A stretch of 64,000 nt of DNA from an uncultured Bacteroidales bacterium (GCA_947307415.1 CAMZJA010000010.1:1-64000); one strand, 5' to 3'. Counted from the stretch's first letter, positions 34,001-43,108 are shown. Program-made: numbers and translations. The notes: generated by a model from the letters alone, not told the origin.

Positions 34001-34329
34001 GTCTCGTTGGCAGAGTTGGTTGTCATGCGTTTTGCCACGCCGCCATTAGCCGAAACGACATAAACGTCGAAGTTACCGTTGCGGTCGGTGGCGAAGGCTA
34101 TCTTCTCACCATCGTGCGACCAAATCGGATAATAATCATACGATGTGGATGTGGTCAATTGCCGAGCCGTACCGCCTTGAGCGTCAACAACATAGATATC
34201 GCCTTTGTAAGCAAAAGCTATCTTGTCGCCTTTAGGCGAAATCTGGTTATAGCGCATCCATAGTGGCTGCTGGGCAAACGAAATAATTGTCAGAAATGAC
34301 GCAAAAACCGTCAGGAAAAGTTTTTTCAT
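31060..34329 (-). CDS. Tricorn-like protease / S41 family peptidase
   Basis: A protein of about 1089 residues. I prefer the ATG at 34329 (MKKLFLTVFASFLTIISFAQ, a clean signal peptide) over the upstream ATG at 34353, which lies inside the promoter box. Two WD40-like propeller blocks fill the first two thirds (repeats such as YYPIWSHDGEKIAFATDRNG). A Lys/Asp/Glu-rich linker (about 580-610) precedes the second block. A PDZ domain (about 760-830) is followed by the S41 peptidase core, with YSNAHGTPW carrying the likely nucleophilic Ser. This is the tricorn domain order; it probably degrades peptides in the periplasm. Confidence 0.9.
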   Translation of the reverse strand: MKKLFLTVFASFLTIISFAQQPLWMRYNQISPKGDKIAFAYKGDIYVVDAQGGTARQLTTSTSYDYYPIWSHDGEKIAFATDRNGNFDVYVVSANGGVAKRMTTNSANETPLAFSPDDTEVYYSAMIQKDAKDAQFASGWLTELYKVPVEGGRPQQVTAATVCSVSFDTDGESFLYYDRKGGENIWRKHQVSSVARDIVYYNAKDKTHKILTTNVGEDREPVFMPDRKSFVYLSEPAGRNSQNVYMMSWPEMSEPQKITDFKPYPVRFLSVANDGTLCYGYQGEIYTQKIGQEPKKIDIQIVNDQENVAERGKFGNASDLTIIPEGNLIAFVVRGEVFVTSDEYQTTKQITHTPEAEADPSFSPDGKMLVYTSERDGYYNLYLAKMSRKEDLNFAYATLIEEERLFDDDGIERTSPSFSPDGKEIAFIEDRKFLKVINLDSKKVRQITDGTQHYDSDAYPFDYQWSPDGKWFVLTLVTNMRSPYSDVGIVSADGDMKIHNITNDGYIAGSPSWALDGNAVIFSSNRYGMRSHASWGSQNDAFICFMNQDAYDKFKLSKEEYEIQKKENEANNKDKKDKEIKDKGEKKDKRDKKEEVKPIDIELDRLDERVVRLTPMSSKLSGAVLSKDGDKLYFLSSFEKGYDLWELDVREKSTKILKKLDGGGARLVLNKKGDNIYVLSGGNLQKIDTKGGKATPIKYDATMLLDRAAEREYMYNHVFLQENKRLFRRDHNGADFEQVKKDFYPFLAYINNNYDFAELLSEVLGELNVSHSGSGYRGGGSNGDATAQLGLLFDWNYEKDGLRIEEVLEYGPFDKKNSKVKAGDIIEKIDGVAITKDMDYFPLLNKKSGKSVLVSIYSPKSKQRWEEVVKPISKSAQNDLLYKRWIKRNAHIVDSLSNGRLGYVHIKSMGDASYRDVYADILGKYNLCDGIVIDTRFNGGGRLHEDIEILFSGEKYLEQVVRDSVSCIMPSRRYDKPSIMIIGEANYSNAHGTPWVYKHKNIGKLVGMPVPGTMSSVTWETLQDNTLYFGLPVVGYRTEEGNYLENSQLEPDIKVKNTPEKLAQGIDEQLEAAVDELLKELETFKYWGK

Positions 34330-34350
34330 AGGAAATAATTTTTTACGGCA

Positions 34351-34358
34351 CAAAAATA
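34351..34358 (-). promoter_or_regulatory. Promoter box of the tricorn-like gene
   Basis: Minus-strand TATTTTTG, 22 bases before the ATG at 34329. It overlaps the alternative upstream start codon and so decides the start. Confidence 0.55.
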
Positions 34359-34400
34359 ATAAAAAAGTTGTAATTTTACGCCTTTAAAATTTTAAAAAAA

Positions 34401-35213
34401 ATGAAATTGAATTTGAAGCGTCCGATAGCGTTTTTCGATTTGGAAACGACGGGATTAAACATCACTCACGACCGCATTGTTGAAGTTAGCGTATTGAGAA
34501 TCAATGTGAATGGAGAAGAAGAGCAACGCACATGGCGCATCAACCCAGGCATCCCTATTCCGCCGGAGACGACGGCTATCCATGGCATCAGCGATGCCGA
34601 TGTGGCGAATGAGAAGACGTTTAAGCAGGCCGCGCCGGAGATTTCGCGTTTCTTTGGCAACTGCGACCTCGCAGGATATAACATCTTGAAGTTCGACCTC
34701 CCGATGCTCGTCGAGGAGTTCATCCGCGCAGGCGTCAACTTCGACCTCAAAGACCGCCAGCTCATCGACGTGATGAACATCTTCATGAAGATGGAGCCGC
34801 GAACCTTACGTGGAGCCTACCGTTTCTTCATGAACAAAGACTTCGACAACGCGCACTCGGCCAACGCCGACACCTTCGCCACCTACGAGGTGCTGATGGC
34901 TATGCTCGACCGTTACAAAGACACTGAATACACTGATTATAAAGGAGTTACATCAAAACCAGTGGTCAACGACATGAGCGAGTTGGCACATTTCTCGTCG
35001 CATCACCAGAACGCCGACCTCATGGGACAAATCGTTTACGACGAGCAAGGCAAGGCTGTTTTCAAATTCGGCAAACATAAAGACGAGCGCGTGGAAGACG
35101 TGTTCCGCAAAGAGCCGCAATACTACGACTGGATTATGAGAAGCGACTTCCCTGAATATACGAAGCGAGTGGTCACAAAATTGAGATATCCCGACAGAAA
35201 CATATCTTTTTAA
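34401..35213 (+). CDS. DnaQ-like 3'-5' exonuclease
   Basis: A 270-residue protein. The first 170 residues are a DEDDh exonuclease: FFDLETTG (Asp13, Glu15), AIHGISDADV, DLAGYNILKFDLPML (third Asp) and DNAHSANADT (His and last Asp). It may proofread or degrade DNA/RNA 3' ends. The C-terminal 90 residues contain a GKHKDERVEDVFRKEPQYYDWI module also found attached to exonucleases in Bacteroidetes. No polymerase domain is present. The queA gene begins 1 base after the stop, so the two are probably co-transcribed. Confidence 0.88.
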   Translation: MKLNLKRPIAFFDLETTGLNITHDRIVEVSVLRINVNGEEEQRTWRINPGIPIPPETTAIHGISDADVANEKTFKQAAPEISRFFGNCDLAGYNILKFDLPMLVEEFIRAGVNFDLKDRQLIDVMNIFMKMEPRTLRGAYRFFMNKDFDNAHSANADTFATYEVLMAMLDRYKDTEYTDYKGVTSKPVVNDMSELAHFSSHHQNADLMGQIVYDEQGKAVFKFGKHKDERVEDVFRKEPQYYDWIMRSDFPEYTKRVVTKLRYPDRNISF

Positions 35214-35214
35214 C

Positions 35215-36441
35215 ATGATTTCAAACGTTCAAAACATAAACATCGCCGAATACGACTACCCGCTGCCGGATGAGAGGATAGCGAAATATCCTTTGGCAGA
35301 ACGGGATGCATCGAAATTGTTGATTTTGAGAAATAATGAAATTTTTCAAAACCAATTTAAAAACATCGGCGATTATTTACCTCCGAAATCCGTTTTGATT
35401 TTCAACGAGACGAAGGTCGTGCGCGCGCGTCTGCAGTTCGTGAAGGATTCGGGCGCCGCGATCGAGGTGTTCTGTCTGGAACCTATTACCGGCAACGGCG
35501 ACTATCAGCTGGCGTTTTCGGCCAGCTCGCCTGTGGAGTGGCATTGTTTGGTCGGCAACTCCCGCCGCTGGAAAGACGGGGCGTTATCCATGCCATTGAA
35601 AATCAAGGAAGACGACGTGACGTTAAAGGCCGAGCGCATCGAGAAAACCGACGCGTACTCGCTGATTCGTTTCTCGTGGGAGCCTGAAAACATCAGTTTT
35701 GCCGACGTGCTCGAAGCGGCGGGAGAGATTCCGCTGCCACCGTATCTGCATCGCGAGGCGGAGCCGAGCGATAGGGAGCGTTATCAGACTGTCTTCGCAA
35801 AATACGAGGGCTCAGTGGCGGCGCCCACGGCATCGCTGCACCTCACTAAGCCGCTGATAGCCAAACTGAAAGAGCAAGGCCACACAATAGAAGAAGTGAC
35901 GCTGCACGTGGGCGCCGGCACGTTCCGCCCTGTGGCAACCGACACCATCGGTGAACACGAGATGCACTCTGAATCCATTATTGTGAAGAAGCAATGCATC
36001 GAGCATCTTCATGACAACATCGACAGAACCATAATCCCTGTCGGAACCACCAGCATGCGCACCATCGAGTCGGTTTACTGGATCGGAGTGATGTTGCTCG
36101 AACAAGGTTTCGAAGAACGCAATCTGCATGTAAATCAATGGTTTCCATATCAAGACAGAGAGAAACTTCCTTCAGCGAAAGAAAGTCTTGAAGCTATCTT
36201 AAAATATCTTGAGATGCATCATCTCGACGCTCTGCATGCCACCACTGCCTTGATGATAGCACCCTCCTGCCCTATCATGATTACGAAGGCGCTCATCACC
36301 AACTTCCACCAACCGAAGAGCACACTTTTACTATTAGTTTCAGCGTTAATCGGCAACAAATGGAAGGAAGCGTACAAGTTTGCGCTAGAAAATAATTTTA
36401 GATTTTTAAGCTACGGCGATAGTTGTTTGTTTGTGCCGTAA
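35215..36441 (+). CDS. queA: S-adenosylmethionine:tRNA ribosyltransferase-isomerase family protein
   Basis: A 408-residue QueA-family enzyme, which transfers and isomerises the ribosyl of SAM onto 7-aminomethyl-7-deazaguanine in tRNA during queuosine synthesis. DYPLPDERIAKYP, then IFNETKVVRARL, PLPPYLHR, and LHVGAGTFRPV are the typical motifs. It is longer than classical QueA (about 350) by some 50 residues, in line with a Bacteroidetes subgroup that has an extended form, so a related but distinct role is possible. Its stop abuts the convergent polyprenyl synthase stop. Confidence 0.85.
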   Translation: MISNVQNINIAEYDYPLPDERIAKYPLAERDASKLLILRNNEIFQNQFKNIGDYLPPKSVLIFNETKVVRARLQFVKDSGAAIEVFCLEPITGNGDYQLAFSASSPVEWHCLVGNSRRWKDGALSMPLKIKEDDVTLKAERIEKTDAYSLIRFSWEPENISFADVLEAAGEIPLPPYLHREAEPSDRERYQTVFAKYEGSVAAPTASLHLTKPLIAKLKEQGHTIEEVTLHVGAGTFRPVATDTIGEHEMHSESIIVKKQCIEHLHDNIDRTIIPVGTTSMRTIESVYWIGVMLLEQGFEERNLHVNQWFPYQDREKLPSAKESLEAILKYLEMHHLDALHATTALMIAPSCPIMITKALITNFHQPKSTLLLLVSALIGNKWKEAYKFALENNFRFLSYGDSCLFVP

Positions 36442-37416
36442 TCATTTGATTCGATTATAAAGATAATCGGCATAATTTCTCAGCACCACCTTCTTCTCTT
36501 CCGGAACATCAATTTTTTCAAGGTGTTTCAAAGAGTTTTCGTAATAATCGGTCATCACACCGTTGACAATCTCGCGCACGTTGTATTTTGCGAAGATGTC
36601 CAAAACAGCCTGCTGTTTCTTTTCATCACGTCCCTTCGGCATTGAGAAATAGCCTTCCAGACGTTTTTTGTCGTCTGCGGAAGCGAGTTCCAACGCCTTC
36701 AAATACAAATATGTCTTCTTATTATCAGCGATGTCGCCACCCGGCATCTTGCCAAAAACCTTAACGTCGCCATAACAATCAAACAAATCGTCTTGCAACT
36801 GGAACGCTATACCGAGGTCGATGCCAAAGTCGTAAACAGCTTTCATATTCTTATCGTCAGCACCTGCCACGATAGCGCCAATCTTCAGCACCGAACCGAG
36901 CAAAACCGCCGTCTTCAGACGAATCATCTCGATATATTCGTCCAATGTGACATCGTCGCGTGTCTCGAAATTCAAGTCATGCTGCTGTCCCTCGCACACC
37001 TCAAGCGCCACCTTGCAAAGCTCGGCGAGTATCGCCTGCGAATAAGCTTTATCGGTCTTCAAAGCATACTGAAACGCCTTGATGAGCATGGTGTCGCCCG
37101 AAAGCAACGCTATATTGGAGTTCCATTTATGATAAACCGTCTCCAAACCTCTGCGCAACGGCGCCTCATCCATGATGTCGTCGTGAATGAGAGTGAAATT
37201 ATGGAAAATCTCAGCCGCCACAGCCGGAGTGAGACATTCGTTGATGTCGCCGCCAAACATCTCGCAAGAAAGCAGACACAAGGTCGGACGCATCCTCTTG
37301 CCTTTTTGGCGCATGGTATAATCAATCGGAGCGTAAAGCTCGCTTGGAACACCCATAAAATCTTGAGACTCAATAAATTGAGTTATCAAATTCTGAATTT
37401 TCTCAACAGATGTCAT
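36442..37416 (-). CDS. Polyprenyl synthetase (isoprenoid chain elongation)
   Basis: A 324-residue trans-prenyltransferase adding isopentenyl units to allylic diphosphates. The first Asp-rich motif HDDIMDEAPLRRG (Asp79-Asp83) and second FQLQDDLFDCYGD (Asp209, 210, 213) bind Mg-diphosphate. KGKRMRPTLCLLSCEMFGG matches the GKRxRP start of the family. Chain length cannot be told. It overlaps the MMPL transporter gene (ATGA, 4 bases) and is downstream of it in one operon. Confidence 0.9.
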   Translation of the reverse strand: MTSVEKIQNLITQFIESQDFMGVPSELYAPIDYTMRQKGKRMRPTLCLLSCEMFGGDINECLTPAVAAEIFHNFTLIHDDIMDEAPLRRGLETVYHKWNSNIALLSGDTMLIKAFQYALKTDKAYSQAILAELCKVALEVCEGQQHDLNFETRDDVTLDEYIEMIRLKTAVLLGSVLKIGAIVAGADDKNMKAVYDFGIDLGIAFQLQDDLFDCYGDVKVFGKMPGGDIADNKKTYLYLKALELASADDKKRLEGYFSMPKGRDEKKQQAVLDIFAKYNVREIVNGVMTDYYENSLKHLEKIDVPEEKKVVLRNYADYLYNRIK

Positions 37417-39716
37417 ATCTTTCTTCTATAAAATGTCAAAACCAAGGCTGGTAACACTAAAATATTGGTTATCAAGGCTATAAGCAAGGTAAACGGCACC
37501 AGCAGTCCCACAATCTTCGTTCCGCCGAACGATGAGAAAGCAAAGATGAGGAAGCCGCATATCAGGATGCTTGCCGAATAGATCATGCTCGGTCCGGTCT
37601 CCAAAATCGCCGCCATCACCGATTTCTTGATGTCGTTGTTGTTGTATCGCATCTGCAGTCTGTAGCGCGCAAGGTAATGGATGGTGTTGTCGACGCTGAT
37701 GCCAAGCGCTATGCTGAACACCAATATCGTCGACATCTTCAGCGGGATGCCGAAAAATCCCATCAATCCGGCGGTAAACAGTAGCGGTATCAGGTTCGGA
37801 ATCAACGAAACGACAACCATCTTGAACTTACGGAACGTTATAGTCATCAGCAGAGCTATGACAATAAATGCCAGAAGCAGCGAATGCGCGAGGTTGCGAA
37901 TGAGGTAGTTAGTGCCTTGAAGCGTCACCATGGCGCTGCCGGTCATCACCACATCGTATTTCTCCTTAGGGAAAATCTCCTCAATTATCGGGCGCAACGA
38001 ACGGCTGATGCTGTCGATTTTCGGTGTCGTAACATTCGCCATCTGAGCTGAAATTCTGGTGCATCGCATATCTTTGTCGACATATTGCGTGATGATGTCA
38101 GGCATATTGCCGTCTTTCGTCTTCGGAATATATTTCAACAGAAAATTGAACTCGTTGTTACTCGGAATCTTATACTGCTCGCGTTTGCCGTTGTAGAACC
38201 CCTGTCGGGCGAATTTCACCAACTCGGCGACAGAAAGAGGCTGGCTGAACTCAGGATATAGCGCCAGAGAGTCTTGCAGCTGCTGCATCTTACGCACAAA
38301 AGCGGCATTCATAATACCTTTCGGCTTGCGGGTGTCGATGGAAATCTCAAAAGGCATCACGCCACCCACAGTCTCCTCGAAATACATGATGTCTTTATAC
38401 AGCTTGTCGCTTCGCGCGATGTCATCGACAACGCGTCCGGAAGTCGACATCTTGGTGGCGCCGAGCACACAGAGAAGGAGCAGCACGCCGAGCACAGCGT
38501 AAACGTATCTCTTCCGACTTAAAACGAAAGTCGAAATCTTCTCCATGATATAGTTTATCTTCTTGCTATTCATGTAGTTAACGCTCTTACCCTCAGGCTT
38601 TTTCTGATAGCTGAAGAAGGTCGGAAGCAGCACCATCGTCAGGATATAAGTCAGCATGATACTGATACTCGCGAGTATCCCGAAAGGCACGAGCAACACG
38701 TTTCTGGTGATGATGAACGAGGCGAAACTGACCGCCGTGGTGGTGTTTGTGAGCATGTTAGCCGGTCCGATGCGCACTATCACCGAACGAAGCGCCTCCA
38801 TCTTGTCGTGACACTCGAAATATTCACGATGATATTTGTTCAGCATGAAGATGGAATTTTCCACACCTATTATAATTAATAGAGGCGGAAGCACTCCCGT
38901 CAGAATGGTGACGTCGAAATCAAGAAGCACCATGATTCCGAACATGTAAATCACTGATATTAAAACGATTGACACCACCGAGACAAGCGGACGCCACGAA
39001 CGGAAGAACAGGAATAAAATCAGTCCTGCGACAAAGATCGCGAGGAAGGTGAATCCGACAATCTCCTTCACCATCTTCTGTGTCGTGACTTCACGGATGT
39101 ACGGCATTCCCGAGATTCTCATCTCTATGCCGTATGCTTTACCATATTGATTTACAAGGCTTTTGATCTCTTCGATCATTGCCGGACGCAGCTCACTGCT
39201 GACATACGCCTTGTTAATCGAGAGGAGCATCATGGTGGAATGCTTCTCGTTGTTAAAAAGCAGTCCGTCGTACATGGCGAGACTCATTATCTCGTCTTTT
39301 ATCGCATCGAGTTCAGCCTGCGTTTCAGGACGTTGTTTCACTACCTGAACGAGCTCGAATTTCTTCAGGCTGTCGTTCTTTTTTAAGTTGTAAATCCTTG
39401 AAACTGAAAGACATTCATCGACGCCTTCAACATTTCTGACTTTCTCGTTCAAATCGTAAAAATCCTGATAATGCTTCAGGGTGAAGAGGCTGTCATCGGT
39501 CATACCGATAAAAATGCTGCATCCGTCCTGACCATATTTTTCAAGAAACTCCCTGTAGACAACCATGGTGGAGTCGGTTTCGGGGAGAGTGTTGGCGATG
39601 CTGTGCCCCATCTTCAAGTCAAATGCCTTAATCCCTAGAAAGACAAGAACTACCGAGACTATAACAAGGTTTAAAACTCGATATTTTAATATATAACCGG
39701 CAATCTTATTCCACAT
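37413..39716 (-). CDS. MMPL/RND-family transporter
   Basis: A 767-residue membrane protein with two halves, each a first helix, a large periplasmic loop and about five to six more spans, as in SSD/MMPL-type RND exporters. GVENSIFMLNKYHREYFE and FSIALGISVDNTIHYLARYR are the paired charged TM4-type motifs that carry protons. It probably exports lipids or hydrophobic compounds. It lies upstream of and overlaps the polyprenyl synthase gene, which hints at handling of an isoprenoid or lipid product. The -7 promoter box is 20 bases upstream. Confidence 0.87.
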   Translation of the reverse strand: MWNKIAGYILKYRVLNLVIVSVVLVFLGIKAFDLKMGHSIANTLPETDSTMVVYREFLEKYGQDGCSIFIGMTDDSLFTLKHYQDFYDLNEKVRNVEGVDECLSVSRIYNLKKNDSLKKFELVQVVKQRPETQAELDAIKDEIMSLAMYDGLLFNNEKHSTMMLLSINKAYVSSELRPAMIEEIKSLVNQYGKAYGIEMRISGMPYIREVTTQKMVKEIVGFTFLAIFVAGLILFLFFRSWRPLVSVVSIVLISVIYMFGIMVLLDFDVTILTGVLPPLLIIIGVENSIFMLNKYHREYFECHDKMEALRSVIVRIGPANMLTNTTTAVSFASFIITRNVLLVPFGILASISIMLTYILTMVLLPTFFSYQKKPEGKSVNYMNSKKINYIMEKISTFVLSRKRYVYAVLGVLLLLCVLGATKMSTSGRVVDDIARSDKLYKDIMYFEETVGGVMPFEISIDTRKPKGIMNAAFVRKMQQLQDSLALYPEFSQPLSVAELVKFARQGFYNGKREQYKIPSNNEFNFLLKYIPKTKDGNMPDIITQYVDKDMRCTRISAQMANVTTPKIDSISRSLRPIIEEIFPKEKYDVVMTGSAMVTLQGTNYLIRNLAHSLLLAFIVIALLMTITFRKFKMVVVSLIPNLIPLLFTAGLMGFFGIPLKMSTILVFSIALGISVDNTIHYLARYRLQMRYNNNDIKKSVMAAILETGPSMIYSASILICGFLIFAFSSFGGTKIVGLLVPFTLLIALITNILVLPALVLTFYRRKI

Positions 39717-39735
39717 AAAAATTCCAAATAATTTG

Positions 39736-39743
39736 CAAAAATA
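39736..39743 (-). promoter_or_regulatory. Promoter box of the MMPL operon
   Basis: Minus-strand TATTTTTG, an exact TAnnTTTG box, 20 bases before the ATG at 39716. Confidence 0.5.
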
Positions 39744-39779
39744 TTGAAAAGTTCGGAAATTTCAAAATCTTAAAGATTT

Positions 39780-40475
39780 TTATTTCATTTTTTCGCCTCT
39801 ATAGCAAACGACAGAAAGCAAAATGTAGAACAGGAAAATAAACGGCAATGCCACCAATTTCAGGATGATGAGCGCCACGATGGCGAAGATCACCACAAAA
39901 TAGCGGAGGATATTCTCTTTAAATCTCAGATTTTTAATTTTAAATGAAAAAAACGGCACTTCGCTAATCATCAGCCAGCTGAAGATGACGACGGTAGCAA
40001 GCAGAAAATACGGATTCGTAACCAACGACATGTGTGAAAACGGCAGCGACGCTATGAAAAGTCCGACCGCTGGCACCGGAAGTCCGATGAATGAGCTCGT
40101 CTGACGAGTGTCGATGTTGAATTTCGCGAGACGCACAGCGGCGAAGGCCGCCAAAATGAACGCCAGCATCGGGAAGAGGTTGACATCGGCTACCATCCAG
40201 CTGATGCCTGATCGGCCAAGCAGCCATGCGATTATGAACGACGGCGCCACGCCAAACGAGACGACATCCGACAACGAGTCGAGCTCCCCTCCTATCGGCG
40301 ATTTCGCATTCAAAGTCCTTGCAGCGAAACCGTCAAGAAAATCGAAAACGGCAGCGATAAAAATCATAGCGGAAGCCCACAAGACGTGGCCGCTGCACAT
40401 AAAAAATATTGACACGCAGCCGCTTAACAGGTTGCAGCAAGTGATGGTGTTTGGGATATGTTTTTTAATCGACAT
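39780..40475 (-). CDS. pssA: CDP-diacylglycerol-serine O-phosphatidyltransferase
   Basis: A 231-residue integral membrane enzyme making phosphatidylserine. The CDP-alcohol phosphatidyltransferase motif is complete: DFLDGFAAR (Asp45, Asp48) then GGELDSLSD (Asp66, Asp70). Around seven membrane segments follow. The N-terminal IKKHIPNTITCCNLLSGCV fits PssA of Gram-negatives. The start is 15 bases from an exact promoter box, so the gene has its own promoter. Confidence 0.92.
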   Translation of the reverse strand: MSIKKHIPNTITCCNLLSGCVSIFFMCSGHVLWASAMIFIAAVFDFLDGFAARTLNAKSPIGGELDSLSDVVSFGVAPSFIIAWLLGRSGISWMVADVNLFPMLAFILAAFAAVRLAKFNIDTRQTSSFIGLPVPAVGLFIASLPFSHMSLVTNPYFLLATVVIFSWLMISEVPFFSFKIKNLRFKENILRYFVVIFAIVALIILKLVALPFIFLFYILLSVVCYRGEKMK

Positions 40476-40489
40476 GACTCAAATTTTTG

Positions 40490-40497
40490 CAAAGTTA
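40490..40497 (-). promoter_or_regulatory. Promoter box of pssA
   Basis: Minus-strand TAACTTTG matches TAnnTTTG exactly, 15 bases before the ATG. Confidence 0.5.
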
Positions 40498-40505
40498 AAC
40501 ATTTT

Positions 40506-41420
40506 TTATTTCTGACGATAAGAATTCGGCGTGCATCCGGTGTGCAACTTGAAATATTTATAGAAAAACGAGTTGTTCGGAAAGTTGAGCTGATCTGCTA
40601 TCTCTTTGATACTCAAATCGGTATGACGAAGAAGATGTTGTGCCTCGAGAATCACATATTTGTCGATGATTTCCGGCGCTGAGAACCCGCTCACCTTTTT
40701 CACTATGCTCGAGAGATACTTCGGCGTGATACAGAGCTTGTCGGCATAAAAGCCCGTCGAGCGTTCCTTGCTGTGATGTTTCTCAACGAGTTCGATAAAA
40801 CTCTCAAACACACGTTTATGCCTTGTCGACGGTGCCTTCTCGTCGTTTTCGTCGACAGCGTCGAGACGTTTTTTCAGCATGCCTCCGATGAGGTAAAACA
40901 CCGACGTCAGCAGGTAGCTGATGCTGTCGTTACGATACTCCGAATCAGTATTTATAACATTATCAATGAGTTGAAAATACTGTGACGCTATATCGACCTC
41001 CTCTGGCTCCATCTCCATGATAGGGCTTTGCAGCAAATTGATAGCATCGACGAAAATCTTGCCGAGATCGGAGCTGAGTGTCGTCATGTATTTCGGCGAC
41101 GCCGCGAAAATCGTCAGCTCGACAAGCCTGTCGTTTTGGTCGAAAGGCTCCAACTGTATAATGTTATTAGGTATGTTTACCACCAGCATGCCGTCGTGAA
41201 TCTCATATTCCGTCAGGTTGATGTTGCATTTGAAACGACCTTTACGGCAATAGGCGGCCACAAAGCCATCGATACGACTTGGGAACTTAAGTAATTCCAA
41301 ATCAACATCATTGGTCTGCCTCGCCATGATAAAATCATCGCCGATACTCACAATCTCATCCTTCAGGAACAGCTCCTTCACCTTCGAGAGCGAAAAATTG
41401 TTATATACCTTGGTATCCAT
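40506..41420 (-). CDS. AraC-family transcriptional regulator
   Basis: A 304-residue regulator with a cupin-like N-terminal sensing domain and an AraC helix-turn-helix pair at the C-terminus (about 205-300: FYADKLCITPKYLSSIVKKV, then LSIKEIADQLNFPNNSFFYK and the HTGCTPNSYRQK ending). It is divergent from the TolC/HlyD/ABC-2 operon across a 171-bp gap and is the obvious candidate to control it; the effector is unknown. An exact promoter box is 18 bases upstream. Confidence 0.9.
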   Translation of the reverse strand: MDTKVYNNFSLSKVKELFLKDEIVSIGDDFIMARQTNDVDLELLKFPSRIDGFVAAYCRKGRFKCNINLTEYEIHDGMLVVNIPNNIIQLEPFDQNDRLVELTIFAASPKYMTTLSSDLGKIFVDAINLLQSPIMEMEPEEVDIASQYFQLIDNVINTDSEYRNDSISYLLTSVFYLIGGMLKKRLDAVDENDEKAPSTRHKRVFESFIELVEKHHSKERSTGFYADKLCITPKYLSSIVKKVSGFSAPEIIDKYVILEAQHLLRHTDLSIKEIADQLNFPNNSFFYKYFKLHTGCTPNSYRQK

Positions 41421-41437
41421 AAAGATGAATTTTTCGA

Positions 41438-41445
41438 CAAAAGTA
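41438..41445 (-). promoter_or_regulatory. Promoter box of the AraC regulator
   Basis: Minus-strand TACTTTTG, 18 bases before the ATG at 41420. The rest of the 171-bp gap is AT-rich; on the plus strand GTTATTTTG near 41543-41551 is a weaker promoter candidate for the TolC operon. Confidence 0.5.
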
Positions 41446-41591
41446 TATAAAATTATTTGATTTTTGTTATTTTTTTTACAAAAATTCGACCTTTAGATAC
41501 TTTTTAGTAACATTTTGACCTTTACAGATTAAAAAAAGTGTTGTTATTTTGCATCGTGAATTTATAGAAAAGGAAAAATAATATTAAACCA

Positions 41592-43106
41592 ATGAAAACA
41601 TCAATAATTAAAAAGACTTTAGCGCTTTTGGCCGTAATTCTGACTATGGCCCTCCCTGCAAATGCGCAGCGGATTCTGACGCTTCAGGATTGCCGCGACA
41701 TGGCTCTTGAGAACAACAACAATCTCAAGGTCTCACAGGAGAAGGTCAACATCGCCAACTACGACAAGAAGATCGCGTTTTCGAACTATCTGCCTAAGGT
41801 CTCTGCACAAGGTGTCTACATGCACAATCAGAAGGATATCCAGCTGCTCAGCGACGACAAGCTTAACACCATGAGCACCGTCGGAAGCACCATTCAAGGC
41901 GGCATCAACAGCTACATCGACCCTATCATCATCAACCTGATGCAGAACCCGGTGATGTATCAAATCATCATGAGCAACCCTGAGCTGCAACATCTTATCC
42001 AAAACATCCACCACATCGGCGCCTTGCAGGCTCTCGATGCCATCGGGCAGGAAATCGCTGATCAGTTTGTGCTCGACACCCGTAACGTTTACGCGGGCAT
42101 GATCACGGTGCAGGAGCCTATCTACGTCGGCGGCAAGATCCGCGCCTACAACAAGATGGCGCGCTACGCACAAGACCTCGCGCAGATGCAGCTCACCACC
42201 GAGCAACAGGAGATTATCGTCACGACCGACAAAGCCTACTGGCAGATTGTCTCGTTGGCAAACAAAGAGAAACTCACCCAGAACTACGTGGAGCTGCTGC
42301 GCACCATGACCGACAACGTCGACAAACTCGTTGCCGAAGGCATGGCGACAAATGCCGACAAGCTTTCCGTCAAGGTGAAACTCAACGACGCCGAACTCAC
42401 ATTGATAAAAGTGCAGAATGGCCTCGCCCTCTCGAAGATGCTTCTCTGCCAGAGCTGCGGACTGCCTCTCGACACCGACATCACACTGGCCGACGAGGAG
42501 CTTGAAGACGTGGTGATTCCTGCATATAACCCGGAATACACCGAAGACGACATCGTACAAAACAGACCTGAGCTCCAGAGTCTGGAGATAGCCACGAAGA
42601 TATACGACAAGAAAGTGAACATCGCGCGTTCGGAGTTCCTTCCTACCGTAGCGCTCTTCGGCAACTACATCGTGACAAACCCTTCAGCATTCAACGGATT
42701 CGAGAACGAGTTCCACGGATTTTACAACTTCGGCGTGGTCGCGAAAGTGCCTCTCTTCCACTTCGGCGAAGGCTATAACAAAGTCCGCAAAGCCAAATCA
42801 GAAGCTTTGATAACACAACTCAAACTCGAAGATACCAAAGAGCTCGTGATGCTTCAGGTAAGTCAGTATGAGAAACAGATCAAAGAAGCCGAGTCGCGAC
42901 TCCAGATGACCACCGACAAGATGTCGGACGCCGAGGAGAACCTGCGCATGGCGACAGTCGGATTCAACGAGGGCATGATACCTTCATCGACACTCGAGGC
43001 CGCGCAAACCGCATGGATGCAGGCACATTCGGAATATATCGACGCCAAAATCGACGTCATCATGGCAAATACATATTTAAAGAAAGCAATAGGAAAACTT
43101 GAATAA
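41592..43106 (+). CDS. TolC-family outer membrane channel
   Basis: A 504-residue outer membrane efflux channel. A signal peptide (about 1-25, ending ALPANAQ) precedes two coiled-coil/barrel repeats of the OEP family: LTLQDCRDMALENNNNLKVS and ENRPEL-like QNRPELQSLEIATKIYDKKV. It forms the exit duct of a tripartite exporter whose other parts are encoded next: periplasmic adaptor and two ABC-2 permeases. It starts the operon; the adaptor follows after 2 bases. Confidence 0.9.
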   Translation: MKTSIIKKTLALLAVILTMALPANAQRILTLQDCRDMALENNNNLKVSQEKVNIANYDKKIAFSNYLPKVSAQGVYMHNQKDIQLLSDDKLNTMSTVGSTIQGGINSYIDPIIINLMQNPVMYQIIMSNPELQHLIQNIHHIGALQALDAIGQEIADQFVLDTRNVYAGMITVQEPIYVGGKIRAYNKMARYAQDLAQMQLTTEQQEIIVTTDKAYWQIVSLANKEKLTQNYVELLRTMTDNVDKLVAEGMATNADKLSVKVKLNDAELTLIKVQNGLALSKMLLCQSCGLPLDTDITLADEELEDVVIPAYNPEYTEDDIVQNRPELQSLEIATKIYDKKVNIARSEFLPTVALFGNYIVTNPSAFNGFENEFHGFYNFGVVAKVPLFHFGEGYNKVRKAKSEALITQLKLEDTKELVMLQVSQYEKQIKEAESRLQMTTDKMSDAEENLRMATVGFNEGMIPSSTLEAAQTAWMQAHSEYIDAKIDVIMANTYLKKAIGKLE

Positions 43107-43108
43107 TT

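Noticed and set aside
34329-34353. Upstream ATG as start of the tricorn-like protease
   Set aside because: The -7 promoter box overlaps it and the signal peptide begins cleanly at the ATG at 34329.
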